A stretch of 33,524 bases of DNA from UBA11612 sp965228575 (GCA_965228575.1 CBDDHW010000071.1:1-33524); one strand, 5' to 3'. Shown: positions 7,474-16,136, numbered from the stretch's first letter. The notes: generated by a model not told the origin, from the letters alone. Program-made: numbers and translations.

Positions 7474-10400
7474 TTATGCTCTTGCCGATCCAATGCCGTC
7501 TGTCGATGCCGATTTCGCAGAGCGATGCGTTTCGCGCCAGGCACGCCAACGGACGGAAAAATCTTCTCCCAGGAGCAATAAGGTCGGCGTTAGAAGCAAC
7601 GTCAAAACCGTTGAGAACGCTAGTCCTCCGGCAATGGCCGAAGAAAGTTCAGTCCACCACTGCGATGAGGGAGAGCCAAAACTCATGGATCTTCCGATCA
7701 GATCTATGTTCATGCCAAAGACCATCGGAAGTAATCCCAGGATAGTTGTAATTGACGTCAGCAAAATCGGCCGTAAACGCTCCGCACCGGCAGCTACAAC
7801 CGCGTCTATAGGGCTCATACCTTCCTGGCGACGCAACTGATTGTACGTGTCGATGAGAACAATATTATTGTTCACCACAATTCCCGCGAGCGCGATTACT
7901 CCAATCCCTCCCATGACGATCCCAAAGGGCCTGCCCAGCACAAGAGAAAGAAACAAAACGCCGGCCGTTGAGAATACAATGGCTGAAAGCACCAGAAACG
8001 CCTGATAGACGCTGTTGAATTGCGTAACCAGCACGATCAGCATCAAAAATACAGCGGTGAAAAACGCCGATATCAGGAATGTTGCCGCGTCATTTTGATC
8101 TTCAATTTCGCCTGCAAATTGAACATCTACACCGGGCGGTAATTGCATGTCCGCGAGGCGCGACTGCAAAGCCTGAACTTGATTGTTAACGAGCACACCC
8201 TCGTCGACGTCGGCCTCAATTCTCATGACTCGCCGACTGTTAATGCGCTCAATTGTCCCGGTTTTGAATTTGGGCTCCAAATTCACGAAATTTCGAATGG
8301 GTATATACCCCTGGTGAGTGGGGATGCGTAATTCTTCGAGCTGCTCCAGAGTGCGATCCGTCTGCGGAAACCGGGCCCGGATATCGACTTCATCGTCGGC
8401 ATCATCCGGCCGGTACTCAGCAACCGCTATACCCATTGTTAAAAGCTGGACGGCTTGGCCAAGGACGGTCACATCAGCCCCAAACCGTGCGGCCTCACTG
8501 CGATCAACATTCAATGCCCATTCGATACCCGGGAGCGGACGTCCGTCTTCCTCGTCGACAAAACCTCCAATGTCATCCATCACCGCCCGTATTTGCACAA
8601 CCGCGCCGGAAAGGTCTGCGTTCTCGCGCCCCGATACCCGCAATTGAACCGGCTTGCCTTGTGATGGTCCTTGCTCTTCAGATCTCACTTCAATCTTCAC
8701 GCCAGGCACTTCACTTACGGCCACTCGAATATCGTTTATTATGTCTGCGGCGGGACGGCGTAACTGCCAATCCACCAGTTCTAACTGAATAACGCCGATG
8801 ACGTCTTCAGCCAGGTTTTGAGACTTCTGGCCGCCGATAGTTCGCGCGTACACATGCTCGAGTTCACTCATCGGCAGTATGCGCTCCTCTGCCTGACGCA
8901 CGAGCGCATCTTTTTCCCATACAGAGAGGTTATCCCGTGCATGAATCTGAACCCGTAAAAATTCAGGCTCCACATCTGGGAAGAACGTTACACCCGCGCC
9001 CAGAGCTCCGTAAGCCATGTATGTGCCTAGCAAGACAGAGACGGCCACGACCAATACCTTGTATGGACGTTGCGCAAATTTCTTCAACACCTGAACATAT
9101 TTCTTCGTAAATTCGCTCGACTTGCCAGAAGTTAAAGACAACTCCTCGCGTATTCCTTTGTCACCAGCTTGCTCCATGGCCATCGGTAAGGATTTATTCC
9201 GCTCGGCAAGAACGCTCCCCAGTACAGGGATAAAAATCAAAGCCATAAATAATGAAGCGCTAAGAGTTATGATCACCGTAATAGGGATGAATTTCATGAA
9301 CTCGCCGACAACATCACCCCAAAACAATAAGGGGAAAAAAACCGCCAATGTCGTTATTGTCGAAGTGATGATTGGCCAGGACATGCGTTTGGCTGCGGCA
9401 GCGAACGCGTCTTTCGGCCTATGCCCTGCTTGTAGTTTTCTATCTGCAAGCTCTGTCGTGACGATAGCACCATCTACCAACATTCCTACCACGAGGATCA
9501 GACTGAACAGCACGATCATGTTCAGCGTATAGCCGAGCGCATGCATGATCGCTATACCGCCCAGGAATGCGCCTGGGATCGCCACACCGACCAATACAGA
9601 AGACCGCAAGCCAAGCGCTGCAACAATCACGATCATGACAAGTACAATCGCTGCAACGACATTGTTCTCTAGATCGCCCAACATCATTCGAATGGGTTCT
9701 GATCCATCTTGAAGAAAATCGACAGATATGGTTTCAGGCCAGTTTTGCTGCTGCGTTTGCACAAGCGCGCGCACATCACCAACGGTCTCAATTATATTGG
9801 CGCCAAGGCGCTTTTTAATTTCAAGACTTATGGACGAACTACCGCCAAGCCGCGCGAAGCTCTCTGGATCGCGGAAGGTTCGGCGAATTGACGCCACATC
9901 TTTGAACGACACCACGGTGCCGTCACTCACCTTGACCGGAAGGTTCAATACGTCCTGTAAATCTTCAATGACGCCGGGTACTTTAAGCGCAATGCGCCCT
10001 GCCCCGGTGTCGAGCGAACCCGCTGCAACAAGGCGGTTGTTCCGCCGGACCTGATCGAGGAGTGTTTCAAAAGAAATATCGTATGTGTCGAGCATCGCGG
10101 GATCGACAAGAATCTCAACAACTTCTTCGCGTTCACCACCAATGTCGACGCTCAACACGCCCGGAAGAGATTCGATTTGATCCTCGAGCTGATTTGCAAG
10201 TTCCAGCAGCGTGCGCTGAGGAGCATCTCCTGACAAAACCACGGTCAGAATTGGAAATAGCGCAAGGTTAATCTCATTGACCGTCGGTTCTTCCGCCTCC
10301 TGCGGGAGTTCCGATTTCGCACGATCTACGGCTTCGCGAACATCGTTCAGTGCTTCTTTCGCATCAACGCCTGGATCAAATTCGAGGGTGACAGAGGCGT

Positions 10401-10665
10401 ATCCTTCCGCCGCTGTACCTTTCATCTCGTCGAGGCCTGTCAGCGACTGAAATTCCGTCTCGAACGGCCTCACCAAAAGACGCTCAGCATCTTCCGGCGA
10501 TACCCCTTCTAGTGTTGTTACGACGTAAAAGGTTGGAATAGGAATATCGGGCGAAGCTTCTTTAGGTATAGTCGAATAAGACACCGCGCCCACGAGCAAA
10601 ATAAACCCGAGTAGCAAGAGTACCGTACGGTTCCTGTTTATTGCGGCATCAATAATGGCATGCAT
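7474..10665 (-). CDS. RND efflux transporter permease (AcrB/HAE-like)
   Basis: A 1063-residue inner-membrane RND pump, the usual family length. The layout is an N-terminal membrane helix (residues 12-30), a first large periplasmic loop, a membrane bundle from about 335, a second periplasmic loop and a C-terminal bundle. The TM4 proton-relay segment reads VVGMLVDGAIV: the first Asp (about residue 398) is kept and the second is Gly. The TM10 segment reads GIVVNNNIVLID, without the Lys found in AcrB. These differences are shared by many non-AcrB RND subfamilies. It powers drug, solvent or lipid export by proton antiport together with the membrane fusion protein encoded 36 bases upstream. The outer-membrane channel gene is not in the window. 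Regulation is probably by the MarR-type protein at the operon head. Confidence 0.95.
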   Translation of the reverse strand: MHAIIDAAINRNRTVLLLLGFILLVGAVSYSTIPKEASPDIPIPTFYVVTTLEGVSPEDAERLLVRPFETEFQSLTGLDEMKGTAAEGYASVTLEFDPGVDAKEALNDVREAVDRAKSELPQEAEEPTVNEINLALFPILTVVLSGDAPQRTLLELANQLEDQIESLPGVLSVDIGGEREEVVEILVDPAMLDTYDISFETLLDQVRRNNRLVAAGSLDTGAGRIALKVPGVIEDLQDVLNLPVKVSDGTVVSFKDVASIRRTFRDPESFARLGGSSSISLEIKKRLGANIIETVGDVRALVQTQQQNWPETISVDFLQDGSEPIRMMLGDLENNVVAAIVLVMIVIVAALGLRSSVLVGVAIPGAFLGGIAIMHALGYTLNMIVLFSLILVVGMLVDGAIVTTELADRKLQAGHRPKDAFAAAAKRMSWPIITSTITTLAVFFPLLFWGDVVGEFMKFIPITVIITLSASLFMALIFIPVLGSVLAERNKSLPMAMEQAGDKGIREELSLTSGKSSEFTKKYVQVLKKFAQRPYKVLVVAVSVLLGTYMAYGALGAGVTFFPDVEPEFLRVQIHARDNLSVWEKDALVRQAEERILPMSELEHVYARTIGGQKSQNLAEDVIGVIQLELVDWQLRRPAADIINDIRVAVSEVPGVKIEVRSEEQGPSQGKPVQLRVSGRENADLSGAVVQIRAVMDDIGGFVDEEDGRPLPGIEWALNVDRSEAARFGADVTVLGQAVQLLTMGIAVAEYRPDDADDEVDIRARFPQTDRTLEQLEELRIPTHQGYIPIRNFVNLEPKFKTGTIERINSRRVMRIEADVDEGVLVNNQVQALQSRLADMQLPPGVDVQFAGEIEDQNDAATFLISAFFTAVFLMLIVLVTQFNSVYQAFLVLSAIVFSTAGVLFLSLVLGRPFGIVMGGIGVIALAGIVVNNNIVLIDTYNQLRRQEGMSPIDAVVAAGAERLRPILLTSITTILGLLPMVFGMNIDLIGRSMSFGSPSSQWWTELSSAIAGGLAFSTVLTLLLTPTLLLLGEDFSVRWRAWRETHRSAKSASTDGIGSARA

Positions 10666-10701
10666 AGGATATTAGTCCGTCATCAAGCTGCAGCGCAGAA
10701 T

Positions 10702-11940
10702 TTACGGGTTTCCCAATGAAACAGGCGCTTCGAGTTCTGTCAGGTCGGTGGGATTCACCGTCTCACCCGCCGTCACGAAACCCTGACCCTTGGTAATCAC
10801 CCGCACCTGTTCGGGCAGGCCGGTAACCCAGACTCCGTCAGATTCAGCGCGAACGATTTCAACTGCATGAAACTGGACAACGTCATTTTCATCCACACTC
10901 TTGACCCCGAGCGTTCCATCGGTATCGAGCGAGAAAATTGCCGGGGAAATGAAGTGAGCTGGAACATCCCCAACGGGAATATTGACCTTCGCACTGGTGC
11001 CCGACGGAATGCTCTCGTCGCCATTCTCGACTTCAATTTCAACGCGAAATGTACGTGTACCAGGGTCAGCCTGTACAGAAATGAAACGGATCGTACCGAC
11101 GCGTTCCTGTCCTGTGACAAAAGACACGCCAGCGCTCGAACCGATTTCCAACAACTTAACATTTTGCTGCGCGACCTGTGCTTCCACAATCAACGGATTA
11201 TTATCGACAACCTTCGCGACTTCGTCGCCAACAGCGACATACTCGCCGACTTCAACATCCAATGAATCAAGAATACCGCCGAAGGACGCCTTAATAGACG
11301 TATTACTTACTTCCTCCTCGATTTCCTTCACTCGCGCCCGGGCTGCTTGTAGAGCGGCGAAAACTTCTCGAACGCGAGCTTTAGTAGCGAACCCCTCAGC
11401 TGACAGCTCCTCTGTCGCTTCGTTATCGCGTTCACGTTGGACCAATTCCGCCCGCGCACCTTCTAACCGTGCGGCGCGGTCCCCCAACTCAATACGCACG
11501 ATTGTCGTACCGACGTTGACACGCGAACCCATAGCAACCGGTAGTTCCTGCACTCGACCTTCGGTTTGTGCACGTAGAAGAATGGCGCGCTCTGGCTTGA
11601 CTTCCGCAGGGCTCGAAATAAAACGCGTTACACCATTGGCCTTAAATTCACGAACGGCGACAGCTGCAATATTTTCTGTTGATCCAGACGTAGAGGGAAT
11701 CGCAGTGCTAGGTGATTGAGTGACAAGCCCACTGGCCATCCAAATCAAAAGGATAGCAACCGCGATCGCCGCATATCGAAAAGACTCTTTTTCCTTAAAG
11801 AGTCTGCGGACATTTGTATGCAAATCATCGAAGGACGCTTTGAGAGATCCCTCGTTCGAAAACGGCGAAGGCTTTGCGATCTGCTCGATCGCTCCCTCTC
11901 GGTTATCTTCAACATTTTGTTTTTTAAACAAGTGATTCAT
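10702..11940 (-). CDS. RND efflux periplasmic adaptor (membrane fusion protein)
   Basis: A 412-residue HlyD/AcrA-type adaptor. An unusually long cytoplasmic leader of about 55 charged residues precedes one membrane helix (AAIAVAILLIWMASGLV, about 57-73). Then come the barrel-sandwich lipoyl half-motifs (LRAQTEGRVQELPVAMGSRV in part and GILDSLDVEVGEYVAVGDEV in part), joined by an alpha-hairpin of about 70 residues rich in Arg, Ala and Glu, and a beta-barrel segment with TRTFRVEIEV. It links the inner-membrane pump to an outer-membrane channel and is anchored by the helix rather than a lipid. It follows the MarR-type regulator by 23 bases and precedes the pump gene, so the three genes form one operon. 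Confidence 0.94.
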   Translation of the reverse strand: MNHLFKKQNVEDNREGAIEQIAKPSPFSNEGSLKASFDDLHTNVRRLFKEKESFRYAAIAVAILLIWMASGLVTQSPSTAIPSTSGSTENIAAVAVREFKANGVTRFISSPAEVKPERAILLRAQTEGRVQELPVAMGSRVNVGTTIVRIELGDRAARLEGARAELVQRERDNEATEELSAEGFATKARVREVFAALQAARARVKEIEEEVSNTSIKASFGGILDSLDVEVGEYVAVGDEVAKVVDNNPLIVEAQVAQQNVKLLEIGSSAGVSFVTGQERVGTIRFISVQADPGTRTFRVEIEVENGDESIPSGTSAKVNIPVGDVPAHFISPAIFSLDTDGTLGVKSVDENDVVQFHAVEIVRAESDGVWVTGLPEQVRVITKGQGFVTAGETVNPTDLTELEAPVSLGNP

Positions 11941-11963
11941 AAAACCGTACTCTTACAAAACAA

Positions 11964-12449
11964 CTACTCTTGCGAACCGAAAGTTTTTTGAGTCCTTGAC
12001 GAGAAACGGGCGATCAACGTTTCATACGCCTCACTGACGCCATCAAAGTAGGCGTACAGCTCTTCGAGGCGTGCACCTGCTGTTTTATGCCGTCGTCCAA
12101 GAGTCGTTTGGGCTTTCCGAACAACCTCTTTAGATTTAGATAATCGATCCGATGCACCTTGGAGAAAGCGAAGATAAGGGTTTGTGGAAATCTGAAAGTA
12201 ATCTTGCCTCTCACCTACCCGCGCCGTCCGTTCAATAATGCCTAAAGTTTCCAGCAATCGGGTATTGGTACTTACACTTGCGCGACTGACCTTCAGGCGG
12301 TCTGAAAGAGCCGAGAAACCTATGGGTTCATCCTCTACGATTAATAACCCCATAATGCGTCCAGCGATTCTTGGTAGCCCCTCGCTCTCGGTGAGCAGGC
12401 CCATCTCCTCGATAAACTGAGTTAACTCGTAGTCGTAATTTTTCGTCAT
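11964..12449 (-). CDS. GbsR/MarR-family transcriptional regulator
   Basis: A 161-residue regulator with a winged helix-turn-helix of the GbsR/MarR type. The recognition region is GFSALSDRLKVSRASVSTNTRLLETLGII split around residues 44-72, followed by the wing GERQDYF. The C-terminal half is helical (residues 95-155), suited to dimerisation. It heads the efflux operon and very likely controls it, either as a repressor relieved by a pump substrate or by membrane stress. The intergenic region upstream (12450-12661) contains several imperfect AT-rich repeats, but I cannot define an operator. No effector site is recognisable. Confidence 0.92.
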   Translation of the reverse strand: MTKNYDYELTQFIEEMGLLTESEGLPRIAGRIMGLLIVEDEPIGFSALSDRLKVSRASVSTNTRLLETLGIIERTARVGERQDYFQISTNPYLRFLQGASDRLSKSKEVVRKAQTTLGRRHKTAGARLEELYAYFDGVSEAYETLIARFSSRTQKTFGSQE

Positions 12450-12661
12450 TGTGCGTACTTATTGCATTCATTTTGTTTAATCAAGACTGAACGATACATA
12501 CCACATAGTCAAGAAACGCATAGCTAGTATCTTTACAAATCAAATACTTAGGTAAATTTGCGATTTTTTATGAGCATCTCTGAACAACACTAAAATCCCG
12601 TTATTAGTGTATACCTTTATAAATAATAGTATATTTTGTAATGCGAACTATGAGTCTGTTG

Positions 12662-13249
12662 CTAAAAGCCGGCGCCCGGCTGAGCCAGATATTCACGTTC
12701 TTCGGGAGTGCTTTCGCGGTCGAGAGTCTCGTTGCGATGTGGGAAGCGACCAAAACGTTCGATGATTTTGTGATGACGCAGAGCGTAGTCATAGTATCCG
12801 CTCTTTAAGTCGAAGTCTGGCATCGCATCAATTAAAGTTAAACACCGCTCTTGCATTGAAATATCTTCGCTGTGCTCAAAGGGAAGGTAATAGAAAATGC
12901 GCTGGTGCGGCATTACCTTTGCATCAAATCCTTTCTCAATTGCATCTTGAGCAATCTGGAGTGCTTGCTTGTCGGTGGCGAAAGCGCGCGGATCACCGCG
13001 AAATAAATTTCGAGGAAATTGATCGAGCGCAACCACAAGTGCAAGACTAGAAGGTGCCGCCGATCGCCAGCTATCATACCTTCCGTCCCGTGCTGCTTCA
13101 TAGTCAGCGAAGTGCTTCGTGCGTATTTCAGAATCAAACTTTTCGTCTTTTTTAAACCAAATACCGCGTGGCCCAGCGTGCTCCGGTGAACCTGGGGTCC
13201 CGAACCAAAAATCGAGAATAACCTGTGCGCGTTTCGGTATTGCGCCCAT
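12662..13249 (-). CDS. DUF924 family protein
   Basis: A 195-residue soluble protein of the DUF924 family, with the signature segments ILDFWFG (11-17), WFKKDEKFD, ALDQFPRNLFRGDPRAFATD in part, FYYLPFEHSED (about residues 118-128), and a closing RFGRFPHRN. The helical fold is TPR-like. The family is widespread in proteobacteria and its biochemical role is not established. It stands alone on the minus strand between the efflux operon and the ECF sigma locus. The start is preceded by GGAGAG at a rather long spacing. Length matches the family and the reading frame is intact. Confidence 0.93.
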   Translation of the reverse strand: MGAIPKRAQVILDFWFGTPGSPEHAGPRGIWFKKDEKFDSEIRTKHFADYEAARDGRYDSWRSAAPSSLALVVALDQFPRNLFRGDPRAFATDKQALQIAQDAIEKGFDAKVMPHQRIFYYLPFEHSEDISMQERCLTLIDAMPDFDLKSGYYDYALRHHKIIERFGRFPHRNETLDRESTPEEREYLAQPGAGF

Positions 13250-13365
13250 AATATTAAACTTATCTCTCCGTTTGCTGCCTTAGAACTGAATTGTTCATTA
13301 TTCCACGAAGATTTTGGCTTTTGTCTGATCCAGAACGAAACTCAATATCAAGGTCTCCAGAAACC

Positions 13366-13869
13366 TCATCGACGTCGGGATTCAGCCCTAGAAGAAGCCG
13401 CGGCACGTAGAAAGGCCGCCCGCTCTTCCGCAGGCAGCTGTTTCACGATCTGGAGTACAAATCTTTGCGATTTAGTTTGAGCAGCGGTCGTGAGTTCGCT
13501 CAACTCTGAGAACGCTTCTTCAATCGCTACAATATCTTCTGGCGACTCAGTCAACAGCGCGAAGAGATCACGCCGTTTTTGTTGAACGCTCTCAATGGTT
13601 TCGCGCATTTCGCCGGCATGATTCCGCATGAAGTCATGAATAGTCTCGCGAGAAGAGCGGCTAATGGCTCGCATGCCGCGCCCAATATTCAAATGACCTC
13701 TTTGCACAGCGATTGCATGTGCCTCGCGGTGCATGCTCGCGCGATCGAAATCGCTATTTCCTGCAAAGCGGTGCTCGGGTATGAGACGACCAACAATGAA
13801 TCCCGCAAGTAACAAATTTACGATCACAGACGCGACCATAGCCACGCCTAATAATTTATTCCAATTCAT
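13366..13869 (-). CDS. Periplasmic heavy-metal sensor-like protein
   Basis: A 167-residue protein with an N-terminal membrane anchor (residues 5-28, VAMVASVIVNLLLAGFIVG) and an all-helical periplasmic domain resembling the Metal_resist / CnrX / ZraP group. The C-terminus has the family-like QLPAEERAAF segment. Histidines 33, 47, 51 and 59 sit in the first periplasmic helix and could bind metal. Its ATG overlaps the stop of the anti-sigma gene by 4 bases, so the two are translationally coupled. The order sigma / anti-sigma / sensor parallels the logic of the cnrYXH metal-response locus, in which the periplasmic sensor holds the anti-sigma. Which metal or envelope signal it reads cannot be told. 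Confidence 0.8.
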   Translation of the reverse strand: MNWNKLLGVAMVASVIVNLLLAGFIVGRLIPEHRFAGNSDFDRASMHREAHAIAVQRGHLNIGRGMRAISRSSRETIHDFMRNHAGEMRETIESVQQKRRDLFALLTESPEDIVAIEEAFSELSELTTAAQTKSQRFVLQIVKQLPAEERAAFLRAAASSRAESRRR

Positions 13870-14345
13870 TGTTGGATCTCCGTGACTATGTAAAGCTCGC
13901 CAAACGCAAGATCACCCATCGCGACGGTAATTTCTTCGTCCAGACCGTACATTTCTATGCTCGCGACAATTTCATCCTCAGACACCGATGTTTGAGTCAA
14001 ATGCCCAGCTGCGATACCAGCTATTAGAGCTAAGCTCGCGACACTCAACGGTTGCCAAAGTGCACGAAATGGCCACAGCCCACGGATAAGCGGCTTAGAA
14101 ACGCGCGGTGTGGACCCGTTTGGGATTGCCAGCACCACATTGAAAAGATTCTCAGACGGCACTGGGTCTTCGCAAGACTCAATTAATTTGTCTAACAGCC
14201 CTTCATCTTTAAGCACAGATGCCAATCGTTCATCATCTAATGTTGCTGCGAGGTGCTGATCGTCTTCTGGCCAACGATCCGTTACGACCCCGTAGGCGCG
14301 AACCAGAACGCGCACACGCTCCAACTCTACATCACTTAAATTCAT
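13866..14345 (-). CDS. Putative membrane anti-sigma factor
   Basis: A 159-residue single-pass protein without a strong family match. I prefer the ATG at 14345 over the one at 14360 (which touches the sigma stop codon), because AGAGGTGAG lies just before it. The N-terminal ~90 residues are acidic and cytoplasmic (the segment with RAYGVVTDRWPEDD), one membrane helix lies at about 96-115 (LWQPLSVASLALIAGIAAGH), and about 40 acidic residues follow in the periplasm. This architecture and its place between an ECF sigma gene and a metal-sensor-like gene point to an anti-sigma factor. No zinc-binding ZAS motif (HxxxCxxC) is present. Role is inferred mainly from context. Confidence 0.72.
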   Translation of the reverse strand: MNLSDVELERVRVLVRAYGVVTDRWPEDDQHLAATLDDERLASVLKDEGLLDKLIESCEDPVPSENLFNVVLAIPNGSTPRVSKPLIRGLWPFRALWQPLSVASLALIAGIAAGHLTQTSVSEDEIVASIEMYGLDEEITVAMGDLAFGELYIVTEIQQ

Positions 14346-14360
14346 GGACTCACCTCTCAT

Positions 14361-14945
14361 TCATATGCCCTCGTCAGACAGTATCTTTCGCAATCGCCTT
14401 CTACCTCGTGCCAATAGTGACTCGAGGGCATCGATGGAAACCTTTAATGCATCGGCGGCCTCAGCTCCGGTGCATTCTCCAAAATGAACCAGTATGATCG
14501 CCGCGCGTTGACGTTCTGGGAGTCGTTGGATTGCCTCCGAGATTTGCGCCTTCCCCCTACTCATAGACAAGTTTTCTAGAGGGGTAGGTTCATTACTTTT
14601 AAAATCATCCTCCAATTCCTCAGCGGCAGCAGTTTTTCGCCGCCGAATTGCGTCTATCGCCAAATTGCGTACGACGCGATAGAGCCAGGTCGAAATTTGT
14701 GCTTCTGGTTTCCATGTCGGAGCAATTTTCCACAGCCTTAGAAAGGCTTCCTGCGCTACATCCTCGGCGGCAGCGTCCTGAAGACTCATGCGAAATGCGA
14801 GTCCGTTCATGGCCGGAAGGTGGGTCTCGACGATCTTTCGCCAAGCGTATTGATCTCCCTGTGCCGCACGGCGCATAAGCAATGCGTCTTCTGAAATTGC
14901 GGTGGTTTGCGCCGATGCGTGGGTCCGGTTCTGTGCCGACGGCAT
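14361..14945 (-). CDS. ECF-type RNA polymerase sigma factor
   Basis: A sigma-70-family factor of about 194 residues. Region 2 spans about residues 20-105 (AEDVAQEAFLRLWKIAP, ISTWLYRVVRNLAIDAIRR) and region 4 about 135-190 (RLPERQRAAIILVHFGECT and the helix-turn-helix near ALKVSIDALESLLARGRRRL). No region 1.1 or 3 is present, as expected for an ECF factor. I chose the third in-frame ATG because the two earlier ones add residues unlike the family; AGGCAG sits ahead of it. Downstream lie the anti-sigma-like and sensor-like genes, and a Spy-like gene diverges from its promoter region, so the factor probably drives a metal or envelope-stress response. Confidence 0.93.
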   Translation of the reverse strand: MPSAQNRTHASAQTTAISEDALLMRRAAQGDQYAWRKIVETHLPAMNGLAFRMSLQDAAAEDVAQEAFLRLWKIAPTWKPEAQISTWLYRVVRNLAIDAIRRRKTAAAEELEDDFKSNEPTPLENLSMSRGKAQISEAIQRLPERQRAAIILVHFGECTGAEAADALKVSIDALESLLARGRRRLRKILSDEGI

Positions 14946-15056
14946 ATTCTCGAACTGCCTGTAGTTTAAACACTCTGCCGTGGACAATTTCATGTGGATT
15001 TGTGCCCTGCAAGCAGCAACGCTCAACACCTTCATTGCATTAACGCACTATCACCA

Positions 15057-15138
15057 GTTTTCCGTCGAAAAACCCTTCCATCAACTCTCGTTTTTTTATG
15101 ACAAGCGTGTAAGCGACGGAAGAGATTGGGTTTTCCGT
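15057..15138. repeat. Direct repeat GTTTTCCGT in the divergent sigma/spy-like region
   Basis: The 9-mer GTTTTCCGT occurs at 15057-15065 and at 15130-15138, between the divergent ECF sigma and Spy-like genes. Its complement contains GGAAAAC, which resembles ECF -35 elements, but I could not place a matching -10 element at the right distance. Possible regulator site. Confidence 0.3.
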
Positions 15139-15200
15139 TCCAAGGCTATGGCGCAGTTTTCAATTTGACGCGCCCCCTTCAAAAGAAAGGAGCATTAGCA

Positions 15201-15735
15201 ATGACCACTGACGATCAATCTAAATCTCGTAAGCTAGTTTTGACCGCAGCGCTAGGATGTGTAATCGGGCTAGCCGCACTCGGCGTCGCCAACCATCAAA
15301 CATCCTATGCGGCGGAAACGATAGGTCGGGATCATGCGTCGAATTCACATCACACCCGAGCCGAGCATCACCCACATTTCCGGGCATTCCATCGCCACCT
15401 CGGGGAGCACATTGAAGGCCGGCTCGCTTTTCTTAAGGTTGAGCTCGCGATCACCGATGCGCAAAGCGCGGTGTGGGAAACCTTCGCCGATGCACTTCGC
15501 GCGCACGCGGCAGAAGTTAAAACGCGACGTGAAAGTAGGACTGACGACGGCGAAAAAGTATACCCGTTTGAATGTAATTGAACGTCTTGAACGAGCCGAG
15601 CAACGATTGTCGAGAGCACTGACACATCAAAGGCGATTGAAAGCCACTATTGAGCCTCTATACGCGGAGTTATCGGACGACCAAAAATTGGCTGCGGACA
15701 AGCTCCTGCGGTTTGGGCGCAGAACGCGCAGCTAA
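15201..15735 (+). CDS. Spy/CpxP-like periplasmic protein, His-rich, one apparent frameshift
   Basis: Spy/CpxP-family periplasmic protein of about 177 residues once joined. ATG 15201 has AAAGGAG upstream. A hydrophobic signal lies at about 11-30, and the mature start is strikingly His-rich: nine His between residues 45 and 70 (as in HHTRAEHHPHFRAFHRH). The helical core ends with LYAELSDDQKLAADKLL, an LTxxQ-like motif. The frame stops early at 15581, but the rest (VIERLERAEQRLSRAL) continues one frame over to TAA at 15733-15735. Dropping one A from A5 at 15553-15557 restores it. The family holds periplasmic chaperones and metal-stress proteins. It diverges from the ECF sigma locus and is probably part of its regulon. 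The His cluster suggests metal binding. Confidence 0.8.
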
Positions 15736-15844
15736 TAAGGGCGCTAGAAAACAAGTCGCCGAAATATTGGTTAGATCGCAACGTCTTGGCGGGTTGGGCT
15801 AGAACCTTGAAATGACCTCAACCGAACCCCAAGTAAAACCTGAA

Positions 15845-15941
15845 CCGTGCGTCTCCACATCCCCTTCCCCTGGGGGATTCTCGCACGGAAGGTGTTCCTG
15901 GAACCACCGGGCGGCTCCTCTTCCCCTAAGAGAGAGCCGCC
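15845..15941 (+). ncRNA. Candidate structured RNA: three consecutive hairpins with C-rich loops
   Basis: Hairpin 1: CCGTGCG (15845-15851) pairs with CGCACGG (15882-15888), with an inner stem ATCCCC/GGGGAT around the loop TTCCCCTG. Hairpin 2: GGTGTTCC / GGAACCACC, with a one-base bulge, about 15891-15908. Hairpin 3: GGCGGCTC-CTCTT pairs with AAGAG-A-GAGCCGCC (15910-15941) around CCCCT. The octamer CTTCCCCT occurs at the loop of both hairpin 1 (15864-15871) and hairpin 3 (15920-15927). C-rich loops of this kind recall alphaproteobacterial anti-Shine-Dalgarno small RNAs. No clear T-run follows, so it could instead be the 3' UTR or a composite terminator of the Spy-like gene. Confidence 0.4.
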
Positions 15942-15950
15942 TTGGAGGGG

Positions 15951-16136
15951 TCATTCGGGAGGATCGAGTTCTGTAGCCCTCAGTGTGCCCGCTTTCATGG
16001 CCTGGGCATAATCTCGAAATTCCGGATCACTTTTTTCTTCGAGTTCGTCACCCTTGTGAATCTCGAAATGCCAGCCTTGGCGGCCAGCCCCCTCTTTCTT
16101 CGCGTTTACTGTATACCCGTTAACCGGTTTACCCAT
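15951..16136 (-). CDS. Small hypothetical protein, 61 residues
   Basis: Short soluble protein, not recognised as a known family. A strong ribosome site, AGAGGAG, lies 6 bases before the ATG, which makes translation credible. The sequence is charged throughout (many Lys, Glu, Asp), has no signal peptide, membrane segment or Cys, and contains a single aromatic-centred stretch, QGWHFEIHKG. It lies 93 bases downstream of the Ddl-like ATP-grasp gene on the same strand and probably belongs to the same transcription unit. A role as a substrate or helper of the ligase/peptidase pair is possible but is inference from position only. Confidence 0.65.
   Translation of the reverse strand: MGKPVNGYTVNAKKEGAGRQGWHFEIHKGDELEEKSDPEFRDYAQAMKAGTLRATELDPPE

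Noticed and set aside
10982..11719. 245-codon plus-strand frame opposite the adaptor gene
   Set aside because: Ser/Thr/Ala/Arg-rich composition typical of an antisense shadow; the minus-strand adaptor is clear.
12450..12661. AT-rich imperfect repeats upstream of the MarR-type gene
   Set aside because: Considered as operator sites, but no clean palindrome with a matching copy could be defined by eye.
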